The position numbers were made by a program, and so were the translations under genes. DNA of 64,000 nucleotides from Neiella holothuriorum (GTDB lineage: Bacteria; Pseudomonadota; Gammaproteobacteria; Enterobacterales; Neiellaceae), in assembly GCF_019457915.1 (NCBI RefSeq), contig NZ_JAHZSS010000017.1:1-64000 (forward strand), read 5' to 3'. The notes under the pieces are model-generated. The model had not been told where the DNA came from and searched no databases. It was given only the letters and a program-made list of their open reading frames with translations. This document shows, one piece after another, positions 24,273 to 33,012 of this stretch. The stretch's first letter is position 1. The number at the start of each line of letters is the position of its first letter.

Positions 24273-26202
24273 GGTTACGCTTGAACTGCCTGTTGGTAAT
24301 ACCAACATCACGGACTTATTCGAATTTTCACCTGCTTTAGTGGAGGACTTGAAGCAAATCTTGGCCAGTGAACGATATCAAGGAGAGAAAGGCCATAATC
24401 TACGCTCAATGTCTGCACGATTTCGTGTGGTATTAACAGCTTGCCGATTTGTTATTGCCAATAACATCAATGCAGAATTGCTTAAACAAGGGTTTAGTGG
24501 CTTTGTTAAGGAGCATCATGCGCTATTGAAATCAATCTACCTCAGTGATATCCGCAAAGAATTGTGTAATGAACTGGTGTTTGCCATTGGTATTTTCATG
24601 GGAAGACCGCTGCTAAAGCATCACTATCAATCGGATTTATGGGCCTTTTACTTTAAAGAACAAGATGCTTGGCGACACATTGATAGCGCAGATCTAAAAG
24701 CGGCTATGCCAAAGATCCATGCTGAGATGACATCCTTGCTAAGCTGCGAGACTGAGCTGTTGTCGCAAAAAAGCTACAGTATGGAAACGCTCCATACTCG
24801 CTTTTCAAAAGCCAAGCGATTGTTATTAGAGCGCTTAGCTCCGCAATTTAAAGACGAGTTGGAGGAGCATGGTTTACAAGCGTTAAGTGTTGATAACAAT
24901 CGCATCCAAAAATCACTGTTTCAAGCCATTCAAAGTGATGTTCAGCAAAAGAGTATATCACTCCGAACGGGGACAGGTTACTTTGAAGTCATACGCTGGT
25001 TAATGGAAGTGACAGGACAAGAGGTTGTCGATGCCTATCGAATATCGATGCAACGTTACCAAACTCATGCCAAGCGAGAATCACTAGAAAAGACCTACAG
25101 TGATGAAGAGTTAACAGAGTTGGTCTTCCACGTAGAGAAAGCCATTGAACAAGCAAAAGAAAGTAAGCCGCTAATCGCTCTATACTTTGCCAAAATCCAG
25201 TTAAAAACTTGCTGGAACACTGCGCCAATGTGTGCAATTGAACTCTCTGATATCAAAGAGATTGAGTTACCCACGTCGAAAAAGACGATGGCGATCATGC
25301 TGCAAAAAGCGCGTAAAGGCTACGACATTGATACTTATCAACTTGATGGTCGCACGGTGAACAGCGTGATGCAGGACTTGTTGCAAGTAAAAGTGCTCAC
25401 TGAACAGTACCGAGAGGCTCACTCGCCATTTCAATCACTTCTGTTTGTTTATGAAGAGTACGGAGAGATCGGCTGCGTTAAAGGCACTAATGCCACATCA
25501 TACATAAACAACCTACTGGAACAGCAAGGTTGCCGCGTGCGATACAACTCTCAGCGTATTCGTAAATCAGGTGCAAACCACATCTACCGTGAAGTGGCGA
25601 AAGATTTGCGCAAATACAAGCAGCGGATGCGCCATTCCTATTCGACATTTATTCAGCACTACAAGCAAGTGGAAGAAGCCGATACTCAAACCAATCTCGG
25701 CGATGCAGTGCAAACCATGCAGAGCTACTTTACGGGGCGTGAGATCAGCTCTGACATCATTATTATGGACAAAGATGATACCGATCTACAGCAGACGCCA
25801 ACGGGGCTATGTGCCTCCAAGGGCAATGACATAGAAGCGCAGCAATATCACAAAGAGCATCGATTGTTACATAAGGATAATGGCCGTGAGTCGACATGGT
25901 GCAGTGACTATCTAGCCTGTATTTGGTGCAAGTATTTTCGAACTGTCGCAGACCCAGAACATGTGTGGCAGCTTCTGAGTTATCGGGACTATGTCTTGGC
26001 GGATATGAGGGCGAGTGTGTCCAATCTAGAGGGCAACGAGCAACAAACGGAAGCAATAGAAGTATTGAAAGACCGAGTGAATGATATTCTGCATCAGCTT
26101 GAGAACAGAGATCATAAAGCAGTCGAACAAGCTAAAGAGATGCAGCGAAATCAAGGCATGCACCCATTCTGGTCATTTGCTATTTCAACAGTCGCGGTAT
26201 AG
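24265..26202 (+). CDS. Recombinase-fold protein B with degenerate active site (GinB-like)
   Basis: 645 aa. ATG at 24265 overlaps the previous stop and follows AAGGTGG, so it is chosen over upstream starts. The C-terminal domain looks like an integrase fold, but the first catalytic Arg is missing (KTCWNTAPMCAIEL) and the HxxR box reads SQRIRKS; MRHSY and a Tyr in FIQHYKQ remain. Then comes a Cys cluster (STWCSDYLACIWCKYF) likely binding zinc. Probably a non-catalytic architectural subunit of the recombination complex, equivalent in role to the 786-aa protein of the rumA element. Confidence 0.75.
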   Translation: MSKVTLELPVGNTNITDLFEFSPALVEDLKQILASERYQGEKGHNLRSMSARFRVVLTACRFVIANNINAELLKQGFSGFVKEHHALLKSIYLSDIRKELCNELVFAIGIFMGRPLLKHHYQSDLWAFYFKEQDAWRHIDSADLKAAMPKIHAEMTSLLSCETELLSQKSYSMETLHTRFSKAKRLLLERLAPQFKDELEEHGLQALSVDNNRIQKSLFQAIQSDVQQKSISLRTGTGYFEVIRWLMEVTGQEVVDAYRISMQRYQTHAKRESLEKTYSDEELTELVFHVEKAIEQAKESKPLIALYFAKIQLKTCWNTAPMCAIELSDIKEIELPTSKKTMAIMLQKARKGYDIDTYQLDGRTVNSVMQDLLQVKVLTEQYREAHSPFQSLLFVYEEYGEIGCVKGTNATSYINNLLEQQGCRVRYNSQRIRKSGANHIYREVAKDLRKYKQRMRHSYSTFIQHYKQVEEADTQTNLGDAVQTMQSYFTGREISSDIIIMDKDDTDLQQTPTGLCASKGNDIEAQQYHKEHRLLHKDNGRESTWCSDYLACIWCKYFRTVADPEHVWQLLSYRDYVLADMRASVSNLEGNEQQTEAIEVLKDRVNDILHQLENRDHKAVEQAKEMQRNQGMHPFWSFAISTVAV

Positions 26203-26212
26203 GGGAAAGTTC

Positions 26213-28201
26213 ATGATACATGACGTGGTAGACACAGTTTTGAGTGTTGATGGTGCCATTCGATTGCGCCCTTTTTCTACGGAAGAATACCAACGATTAG
26301 CCTCCACGGTTTTATGGCAAGCAAACCGAAACACGGGAACGATGATAAGCCGTTTCAGTGATGATTCTTGGCTACGAGGGGGCGAAAAGTCGTCCATCAC
26401 CTTCCACCAAGCAGATGAAGAGTTGGGGTATGAACTGAGAGCGATAACGTTAGGGATGCTTACGCATGGTGCGGGTGAAGGTATGCAGCCTGTCAAATGG
26501 GGAACAACCAAACGAATTATTCGTTGCAGCAAACGATTTGGTCTTTGGTTGCAGGAGCAGAACATTCGATCGTTACACCAGTTAGATGTATTGCCCTTGT
26601 TGAGATTAAGGCATCTTATTGGCAAGTTTTTGACGGATAATAACGCGTCAAAGCATGTTCATATCGCACAGGAGGTATCGAGTGCGCTGTATTGGTGGCA
26701 ACAATACGGCATTATTAAGTCAGCCGAACGTGTGGATTTATTTAATGAATTACTCAGTCCGCTGATTGCCCTTAAATCCTCTTTACGTCAGAAGCATGCG
26801 GTGATCCCAACTCGCATAATGAAATTAATGCTGAAGGAGTGCGAAGAGCAACTTGAGCTTGCGGAGAGGCATTTTGACCAATGGCAAGTCATCCAACTGG
26901 GCTTGAATAACCGTATTGCAGGGCTTAATCCTGGCCACTTTAATCATGACACCTTTATCGATGCTTTAAGTGAAACTGAAGCAGAAGAGCTAAATCATTT
27001 GCATGCGTATTTTGAACGCATCAGGCGCTATGTTTTTGTACTTGTTATGGCCTATTCGGGGATGAGGCACAGTGAGGCAATGGCGCTGGACGACGATGCT
27101 GCATTTAGCCGTGATGGTATTTATTACTTACGTTCAGAGTTGTCAAAAACTACAGATGGCAGCCAAGCGCTAGAATGGGTAGTCAGTGAACAAGCGTATA
27201 GAGGGGTTGGGTTACTTGGCAAGATGAACGCGATTTATCGTGAACGTGCCAAGCAACTTATTCAATACTATTCGAACTCACTGCCTGAAAAGCGATTGCT
27301 TGACCTTAAATTTGGAGCCAAAGACAACAAACTATTTCGAGTGAAACACACTAAGCAGTCGGCATGGTTTAGTAATCAATCCAAGGCAACGAAGAACGGT
27401 TTCAATAACGTGAATACCTTGTTCAGCATCTCTGTGACTCAAGCGGATATTGATCAGTTGGAAACGTTGGGGTGTAATGTTCAATCTGTCTCTGCAACGA
27501 GTAAAAACTTCCGCTTACCTTACCTAGTCGGCATCCCGTTTAACTTTACCTCTCACCAATTTCGACATACGTTCGCTTGGTTTATTGTGGCTAATCGTTT
27601 GGGTGATCTTGATGACATCAAGTACCAATACAAGCACTTAGAAAGCAGTATGACGCTGGTTTATAGTCATCGCGGTTACGACTCTATGGCTGAACTGGTA
27701 CGCCTGACCGAAAGCTTTGAAGTCTATTTAACCGAGCAAGCCATGACGGATATGGTTAGCGCAGCCGAGCAAGGTCATTTGGCTGGTCGAGGCGGACAGA
27801 AGTTTGTCGAGAGACTAAAGCAGGTGCTTGGTGATGACTTTGAAAGTGGATCTTCACCGCACTTCGCCAATATGCAAGAACTACTAGCCTATACCGCCAA
27901 GCACTCGTCAAATTTCAGAGGGCTATCTCATGGATACTGTACCAAAGGCACTGGCTGCAAAGTTCGTAACGCGGCTGATCCAAGCCATTGCATCAACTGT
28001 GACTCTTATATAGCGACACCGAAACATTTACCTCATTGGTTAGTGATAAAGCAGCGCTGTGAGCAACAACTAACGGCGTTTGAGCAATTCCCCGAAGAGA
28101 TGCAGCCAAGGTTTGCGTCGTTTAAGGGCGCACTCACCGATAACTTACATGCGGCTAATCGAATCATTGAACAACTGCAAATCAACATTAAGGAAGCCTA
28201 A
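26213..28201 (+). CDS. Large tyrosine recombinase C of the island (GinC-like)
   Basis: 662 aa from the ATG at 26213 (GGGGAAAG just upstream). Catalytic residues present: Arg in YSGMRHSEAM, HQFRHTF, KHLESSM with His in the usual GH place, and Tyr in TLVYSHRG. The C-terminus has a four-Cys cluster (GYCTKGTGCKV...HCINCDSY) as in TnpB of Tn554-like elements and GInt recombinases, presumably a zinc-binding DNA contact. Its stop overlaps the start of the 137-aa gene (TAATG). Confidence 0.85.
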   Translation: MIHDVVDTVLSVDGAIRLRPFSTEEYQRLASTVLWQANRNTGTMISRFSDDSWLRGGEKSSITFHQADEELGYELRAITLGMLTHGAGEGMQPVKWGTTKRIIRCSKRFGLWLQEQNIRSLHQLDVLPLLRLRHLIGKFLTDNNASKHVHIAQEVSSALYWWQQYGIIKSAERVDLFNELLSPLIALKSSLRQKHAVIPTRIMKLMLKECEEQLELAERHFDQWQVIQLGLNNRIAGLNPGHFNHDTFIDALSETEAEELNHLHAYFERIRRYVFVLVMAYSGMRHSEAMALDDDAAFSRDGIYYLRSELSKTTDGSQALEWVVSEQAYRGVGLLGKMNAIYRERAKQLIQYYSNSLPEKRLLDLKFGAKDNKLFRVKHTKQSAWFSNQSKATKNGFNNVNTLFSISVTQADIDQLETLGCNVQSVSATSKNFRLPYLVGIPFNFTSHQFRHTFAWFIVANRLGDLDDIKYQYKHLESSMTLVYSHRGYDSMAELVRLTESFEVYLTEQAMTDMVSAAEQGHLAGRGGQKFVERLKQVLGDDFESGSSPHFANMQELLAYTAKHSSNFRGLSHGYCTKGTGCKVRNAADPSHCINCDSYIATPKHLPHWLVIKQRCEQQLTAFEQFPEEMQPRFASFKGALTDNLHAANRIIEQLQINIKEA

Positions 28202-28614
28202 TGGAAACTGAAACAAGACAGCAACTTGAAGCCATTGTGACCGAGATGATTGCAACAGGCGAAAAGATAAATGTGAGCCGAGTAGCAGCAAAGGCAGGTG
28301 TTTCTAATGCTCTGATTTATAATCGTTATCCTGAGTTAAAGGTACGTATTCAGGCTGCCAAAGAGACACAGCAAAGCCGAAAGGAACAAATTGAGGTTAC
28401 GACTGAGGTTGAGAAACTTAAGTCTAAGCTCGATAAGGCAAAGCAAAAGCAAGAAGAAGCAGAATTAATGGCTTGCTCGTACCAAAAGCAAAACGAGCAG
28501 CTTTGGGAGCATATACAAGAAGTTTATTCGATGTACGACCAAGTGCTAGCAGAGCGGAATGACTTTGCTGAGCGTTTGAAGTTTTCTGTATTGGATGAAA
28601 GTAAAGTTACTTAA
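28201..28614 (+). CDS. Small HTH-plus-coiled-coil accessory protein (GinD/TnpC-like)
   Basis: 137 aa. Residues about 20-50 form a TetR-like helix-turn-helix (NVSRVAAKAGVSNALIYNRY), followed by a long charged coiled coil (KLKSKLDKAKQKQEEAEL). Fourth and last gene of the quartet, translationally coupled to the large recombinase. Its counterparts (TnpC in Tn554, GinD in GInts) set orientation or efficiency of recombination. The rumA element's 192-aa protein is in the same role but occupies another position in its operon. Confidence 0.8.
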   Translation: METETRQQLEAIVTEMIATGEKINVSRVAAKAGVSNALIYNRYPELKVRIQAAKETQQSRKEQIEVTTEVEKLKSKLDKAKQKQEEAELMACSYQKQNEQLWEHIQEVYSMYDQVLAERNDFAERLKFSVLDESKVT

Positions 28615-28829
28615 AGGCGGTTTAATAACAGGTTTCGCTAATCAAATAATTAGCATTCGATAGCTATAGACAGTCCAATGTATGTTTAATGAAAGTATTA
28701 TGGGTGTGATGGTATCTATCCTGCCTTATCGCAAGTTTATATCCCTAAAATAACCCAAGTATTGATAGTATTGGGTATCTAGGCTGAATGAAGTTTCAGT
28801 TTTAATCAACGGAGGTTAAGGAGTCTTTT

Positions 28830-29426
28830 ATGAATCGTCCTGTAATTAATAGTTGTACACGGTGTAACGGTACTGGTTACATAGGTAAATGGAAGCATAT
28901 CGCTAACGGTATTTGCTTTGAATGTCAGAGTGAACACGGTTATGTGCGTGGTGAATATCAGTCATCACACCGTAACAACTACCGTTCTCGTGTAGCACGC
29001 ATGAAGGATAAATATGCCGCGGAAATTAAGGCTAAGATGTTGCCTGATTCTGACAGTATTCTTTCAGCGGCACCACCAGTAAATAGTGAGACGTTCAATA
29101 CAATGTGTTCGCTTGCAGAGGAAGGCTTTGATGATGAAGTGTTGTACGATTTAGCTCATCAAATGCGCCATTCGGTTGGTAGTGATGTTTGTAACGCATC
29201 CGTTACTGAACGACGCATGATAAAAGAGGGCACAATTACTATTGAGAGCTGCATACTTAAGCGAACCGTTCTTGAGATTGATGGTGTTGTTTATGATAAG
29301 GGTGGTAATTGGTCTAAAAGCGATACTCCATACCTAAATGGTGTTGATACTCTAGATATAATTCGTTTTCCTGATAGTAAGATTCTTGAGCTTATGAAAG
29401 GCGATCGAATCAAAGTCATATCATAA
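28830..29426 (+). CDS. Zinc-ribbon protein of unknown function near the island's right end
   Basis: 198 aa, start supported by GGAGGTTAAGGAG upstream. N-terminus CTRCNGTGYIGKW...ICFEC is a DnaJ-type CxxCxGxG zinc finger, followed by a basic segment (RNNYRSRVARMKDKYAAEIKAK) and a C-terminal beta-rich part. Only gene between the recombinase operon and the island's right end, in its own unit. The 28615-28829 gap before it shows no gene. No role is recognised; terminal cargo in such islands is variable. Confidence 0.65.
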   Translation: MNRPVINSCTRCNGTGYIGKWKHIANGICFECQSEHGYVRGEYQSSHRNNYRSRVARMKDKYAAEIKAKMLPDSDSILSAAPPVNSETFNTMCSLAEEGFDDEVLYDLAHQMRHSVGSDVCNASVTERRMIKEGTITIESCILKRTVLEIDGVVYDKGGNWSKSDTPYLNGVDTLDIIRFPDSKILELMKGDRIKVIS

Positions 29427-29727
29427 GGCCCTGTACACGATAGTCTTGTGTTCAAAATGGAACTTGTCTTCAAGGGTGAGTTGACTCCTGCTATCGTCTC
29501 AAAACGCACTAGAGAACGTGATTCTCACATTTCCTGGCGTTATAGCGTTTACTACTAGTGACAAAATATTTATCTTGAGAAATATGTCTAAGTAACACTT
29601 TCCTTTCATATCGTACCTAAACTGTTAATTTCGAGTTTATAATCCCTAAAAACTGTTACTAGCTTAGATGCTTTGTATTTGCGAGGTGTAACAGTTTTAG
29701 TAACACCTCAAAAATTCCATTAACTTT
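29427..29727. repeat. Right end of the island: inverted repeats, probable recombinase sites
   Basis: 300 bp without a gene. AAAACTGTTAC at 29649-29659 has an exact inverted partner GTAACAGTTTT at 29688-29698; GAGGTGT (29683-29689) pairs with ACACCTC (29703-29709); a further AAACTGTTAA lies at about 29620. TAGTAACAC (29698-29706) is the complement of GTGTTACTA near the left end (13507). These are the likely arm-type and core sites for the three-recombinase complex. Confidence 0.6.
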
Positions 29728-31773
29728 ACGCCGCATGAAGTCTCGGTACTGATGTCGCACATCATCGCCCACGAATTAAAACACAAAGACACCATCGAGA
29801 TTTACGACCCAACCTCTGGCTCAGGCTCTCTACTGATCAATATTGGTGAAGCGGTCGAAAAATACGCCAAAAGCAAAGACAGCATTACCTATTATGCGCA
29901 AGAATTAAAAGCGAATACCTATAACCTTACCCGTATGAACCTGATCATGCGCGGGATTAAAGCCAGCAACATTAAAACCCGTAACGGTGACACCCTAGAA
30001 GACGATTGGCCCTACTTCGATGAAAACGATCCGCAAGGCACTTACCATGCGCTGTATGTGGATGCGGTCGTCTCCAATCCGCCTTACTCACAAGCCTGGG
30101 ACCCAAGTTTTAAAGACAGTGACCCGCGTTATTCGCGTTTTGGCTTAGCGCCTAAAACCAAAGCCGACTTTGCCTTTTTGCTGCACGACCTTTACCACCT
30201 GAAACCCGATGGCATTATGACCATTGTATTGCCCCATGGGGTGCTGTTCCGTGGCGGTGAAGAAGGCGAAATTCGCAAGCAGCTGATTGAACAGAACCAT
30301 ATAGATGCCATTATTGGCTTACCGTCCAATATCTTTTTTGGCACCGGTATTCCTACGGTGATTTTGGTGCTTAAACAAAAAAGGCAAAATACCGAAGTGT
30401 TGATTGTGGATGCCTCCAAGCATTTTGTTAAAGAAGGCAAAAACAACAAACTGCAAGCCAGTGACATCAAGCGCATAGTAGATGCAGTCATCAACCGAGA
30501 AAGTATCGAAAAATTCTCTCAAGTAGTGAGTAAGCAAACTCTGCGCGACAATGGCTACAACTTAAACATACCCCGTTATGTAGATTCGTCACCAGCCGCT
30601 GAAAGCTGGGATTTACACGCCACTATGCTCGGCGGCATCCCAAATAGCGAAATTGCGCAGCTACACCCGTATTGGCAAGCCTTCCCGCAATTGCACGATG
30701 CGCTGTTTGTGGCCAAATCTGCCGCCTATAGTGAATTAGCCATTGCCAAACAAGACGTTAATGCAACCATTACCCAGCACTCACAAGTCATCGAGTTTAT
30801 CAGTGCTTATAACCAAGCTTTTGCTGGTTTTGATGACTATTTAAACAATACGCTTATTCAAGGCTGGCAAGCGGTTAACCGTAACCAGCAAGAGCCTGAA
30901 TTAAGCACCGAGTTATTTACACGCTTAGCACCCATTGCCTTAATCGACAAATACCAAGCCTACCAATTTTTAAACAACCAATGGCAAGTGATAAGTAACG
31001 ATTTAGAAATGATGCAAACCGAGGGTTTTACCGCCACCACGCAAGTTGATCCAAATATTGTGGTTAAAAAAGTTAAGGGCAAAGATACCGAAGTACAAGA
31101 CGGCTGGAAAGGCCACATCATGCCATTTGATTTAGTACAACAAACCTACTTGAGCGATGACCTAGCGGCACTGGCAAAACAAGAAAACCGCCTTGTCGAA
31201 ATCGCCAGCTCGCTGGAAGAAATACTCGAATCACTAAGCGAAGAAGACAAAGAGCAAGACACGGTAAAAGAAAGCAAAGACGGCTTTGCCAATGCCGAAG
31301 TCGCCAAGGCGGCGAAAGCTTTCCTAAAAGAGCAAAAAGAGACCAAAACTAAGTTCTCAGCCGACAGCCCTGAGCCAGAGGAAAGTTATAAAGCAAAAAT
31401 CATTAAGGCCAATAAACTCATCGATGAAGACAAAGCTCTGAAAAAAGCGGTCAAAGAAGCACAAATCGCGTTGCACTTAAAAACCAAAACCACCATCGAG
31501 GGTTTAAGTGAGAGCCAAGTGAACGAACTGCTGCACCTAAAATGGATCGCGCCATTAAGCCAAGAGCTTGCTTCCATGCCAAGTGTCGTGATTTCAGAGT
31601 TGACCAGCCAAGTACAATCCCTTGCCGATAAATATGCGGTGACCTATTCGCAAGTGGCGAATGAGATTAAAACCACCGAACAAGAACTAGCTGACATGAT
31701 GGGTGAGCTAACCGGTAACGAGTTTGATCAGCAGGGATTAAATGAGCTCACCAACTTGTTGAAGGGTGCTTAG
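29728..31773 (+). pseudogene. hsdM: hsdM (system 1), 3' part: methyltransferase domain
   Basis: Native hsdM resumes at 29728 with TPHEVSVLMSH, directly continuing GEFY at 13451. It holds SAM motif I DPTSGSGSLL and catalytic VSNPPYSQAW, and a long C-terminal region with coiled coil (LVEIASSLEEILESL...). An internal ATG at 29752 could start a 673-aa protein with both motifs but without the N-terminal helical domain. The frame upstream is open only to a TAA at 29701. The rejoined protein would belong to the long (about 870 aa) HsdM class. Whether the two parts can complement is unknown. Confidence 0.9.
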
Positions 31774-31774
31774 G

Positions 31775-32998
31775 ATGAGTGTTGAAAAGAATATGCCTGC
31801 GATTCGCTTTAAGGGGTTTGGTGGTGAGTGGAACGAAAGCTCAATTGGCGAAATTTGTGGCTCAACTTTTGGTGGTGGTACTCCATCGACGAACGATAAA
31901 GATTTCTGGCAAGGTGAAATTCCTTGGATTCAATCCTCTGACCTAAAAGACGGCATTCTTAGCTCCGTTACTGCAAAGAAATACATTACTAAATTGGCTG
32001 TAAACAAGTCAGCGACTAAGTTGATCTCTGGCAACTCCATCGCAATTGTTACGCGAGTTGGCGTAGGAAAACTTTCTTTGATGCAAGGCGAGTATGCTAC
32101 AAGTCAAGACTTTTTATCACTAAGCGATTTAAAAATTGATTCACAATACGCTGTTTACGTTATTTGGAAACAATTGCAAATTGAAAAAGAACAAGTTCAA
32201 GGAACTTCGATAAAAGGAATTACAAAGGATGAGTTGCTAGGAAAGTGTATAAGCTACCCAGAAACCGAAGAAGAACAAACCGCCATCGGCAACACCTTCC
32301 AAAAACTCGACAACCTAATCAACCAACACCAACAAAAGCATGACAAGCTCAGCAACATTAAAAAAGCCATGCTGGAAAAGATGTTCCCCAAACAAGGCGA
32401 AACCATGCCAGAAATCCGCTTTAAAGGGTTTAGTGGGGAGTGGGAGGAAAAACATCTAAACCATGAAGTTGAGCTTTTTAGTGGGCTGACGTACTCACCA
32501 AAAGACATACGAAAAGATGGTGTTTTTGTTATTCGTTCTTCAAATGTAAAAAATGGTCAACTTGTTCAAGCTGATAATGTTTACGTAAATCCTGAAGTAG
32601 TTAATTGCAGCAATGTAGAAAAAGGAGACATAATTGTTGTTGTACGTAACGGTTCAAGATCCTTAATTGGAAAGCATGCACAAGTAGATTCATGCATGGA
32701 TAAAACGGTTATTGGGGCTTTTATGACAGGGATTAGAGGTAAACAGCCTGCGTTTATCAATGCTCTATTTGATACTAACCAATTTACATCTCAAGTTGAG
32801 AAAAATTTAGGTGCAACCATTAATCAAATTACTAATGGTGCTTTTAATAGCATGGTTTTTATGTTCCCAGATGTGCTAGAACAAACCGCCATCGGCAATT
32901 ATTTCCAAAAACTAGATGCGCTGATCAACCAACATCAGCAACAAATCACCAAACTCAATAACATCAAGCAAGCCTGCTTGAGCAAAATGTTTGTTTAG
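31775..32998 (+). CDS. hsdS: Type I RM specificity subunit (system 1)
   Basis: 407 aa from the ATG at 31775, two bases after the hsdM stop. Two halves, each opening with the same phrase (MPAIRFKGFGGEW, MPEIRFKGFSGEWEE) and closing with a spacer helix (TAIGNTFQKLDNLINQHQQK, TAIGNYFQKLDALINQHQQQ): two target-recognition domains plus two conserved regions. Reads intact. Without a whole HsdM it has no enzyme partner unless the 3' hsdM fragment is functional. Confidence 0.93.
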   Translation: MSVEKNMPAIRFKGFGGEWNESSIGEICGSTFGGGTPSTNDKDFWQGEIPWIQSSDLKDGILSSVTAKKYITKLAVNKSATKLISGNSIAIVTRVGVGKLSLMQGEYATSQDFLSLSDLKIDSQYAVYVIWKQLQIEKEQVQGTSIKGITKDELLGKCISYPETEEEQTAIGNTFQKLDNLINQHQQKHDKLSNIKKAMLEKMFPKQGETMPEIRFKGFSGEWEEKHLNHEVELFSGLTYSPKDIRKDGVFVIRSSNVKNGQLVQADNVYVNPEVVNCSNVEKGDIIVVVRNGSRSLIGKHAQVDSCMDKTVIGAFMTGIRGKQPAFINALFDTNQFTSQVEKNLGATINQITNGAFNSMVFMFPDVLEQTAIGNYFQKLDALINQHQQQITKLNNIKQACLSKMFV

Positions 32999-33012
32999 CA
33001 GGGAGCACCACC

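Larger units (their letters stand above)
13453..29722. mobile_element. 16.3 kb GInt-like island carrying a type I RM system, inserted in hsdM
   Basis: The borders follow from the split hsdM: GGT GAG TTC TAC at 13440-13451 rejoins ACG CCG CAT at 29728. Just inside, TAATG is in inverted orientation at both ends, and GTGTTACTA occurs at 13507-13515 with its complement at 29698-29706. The six bases next to each TAATG differ (TCTACA on the left, native; ACTTTA on the right), which would fit a Tn916-like coupling sequence brought from a previous site. Contents: an RM operon on the minus strand, a recombinase quartet on the plus strand and a zinc-finger gene. End positions are uncertain by a few bases. 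Confidence 0.88.
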
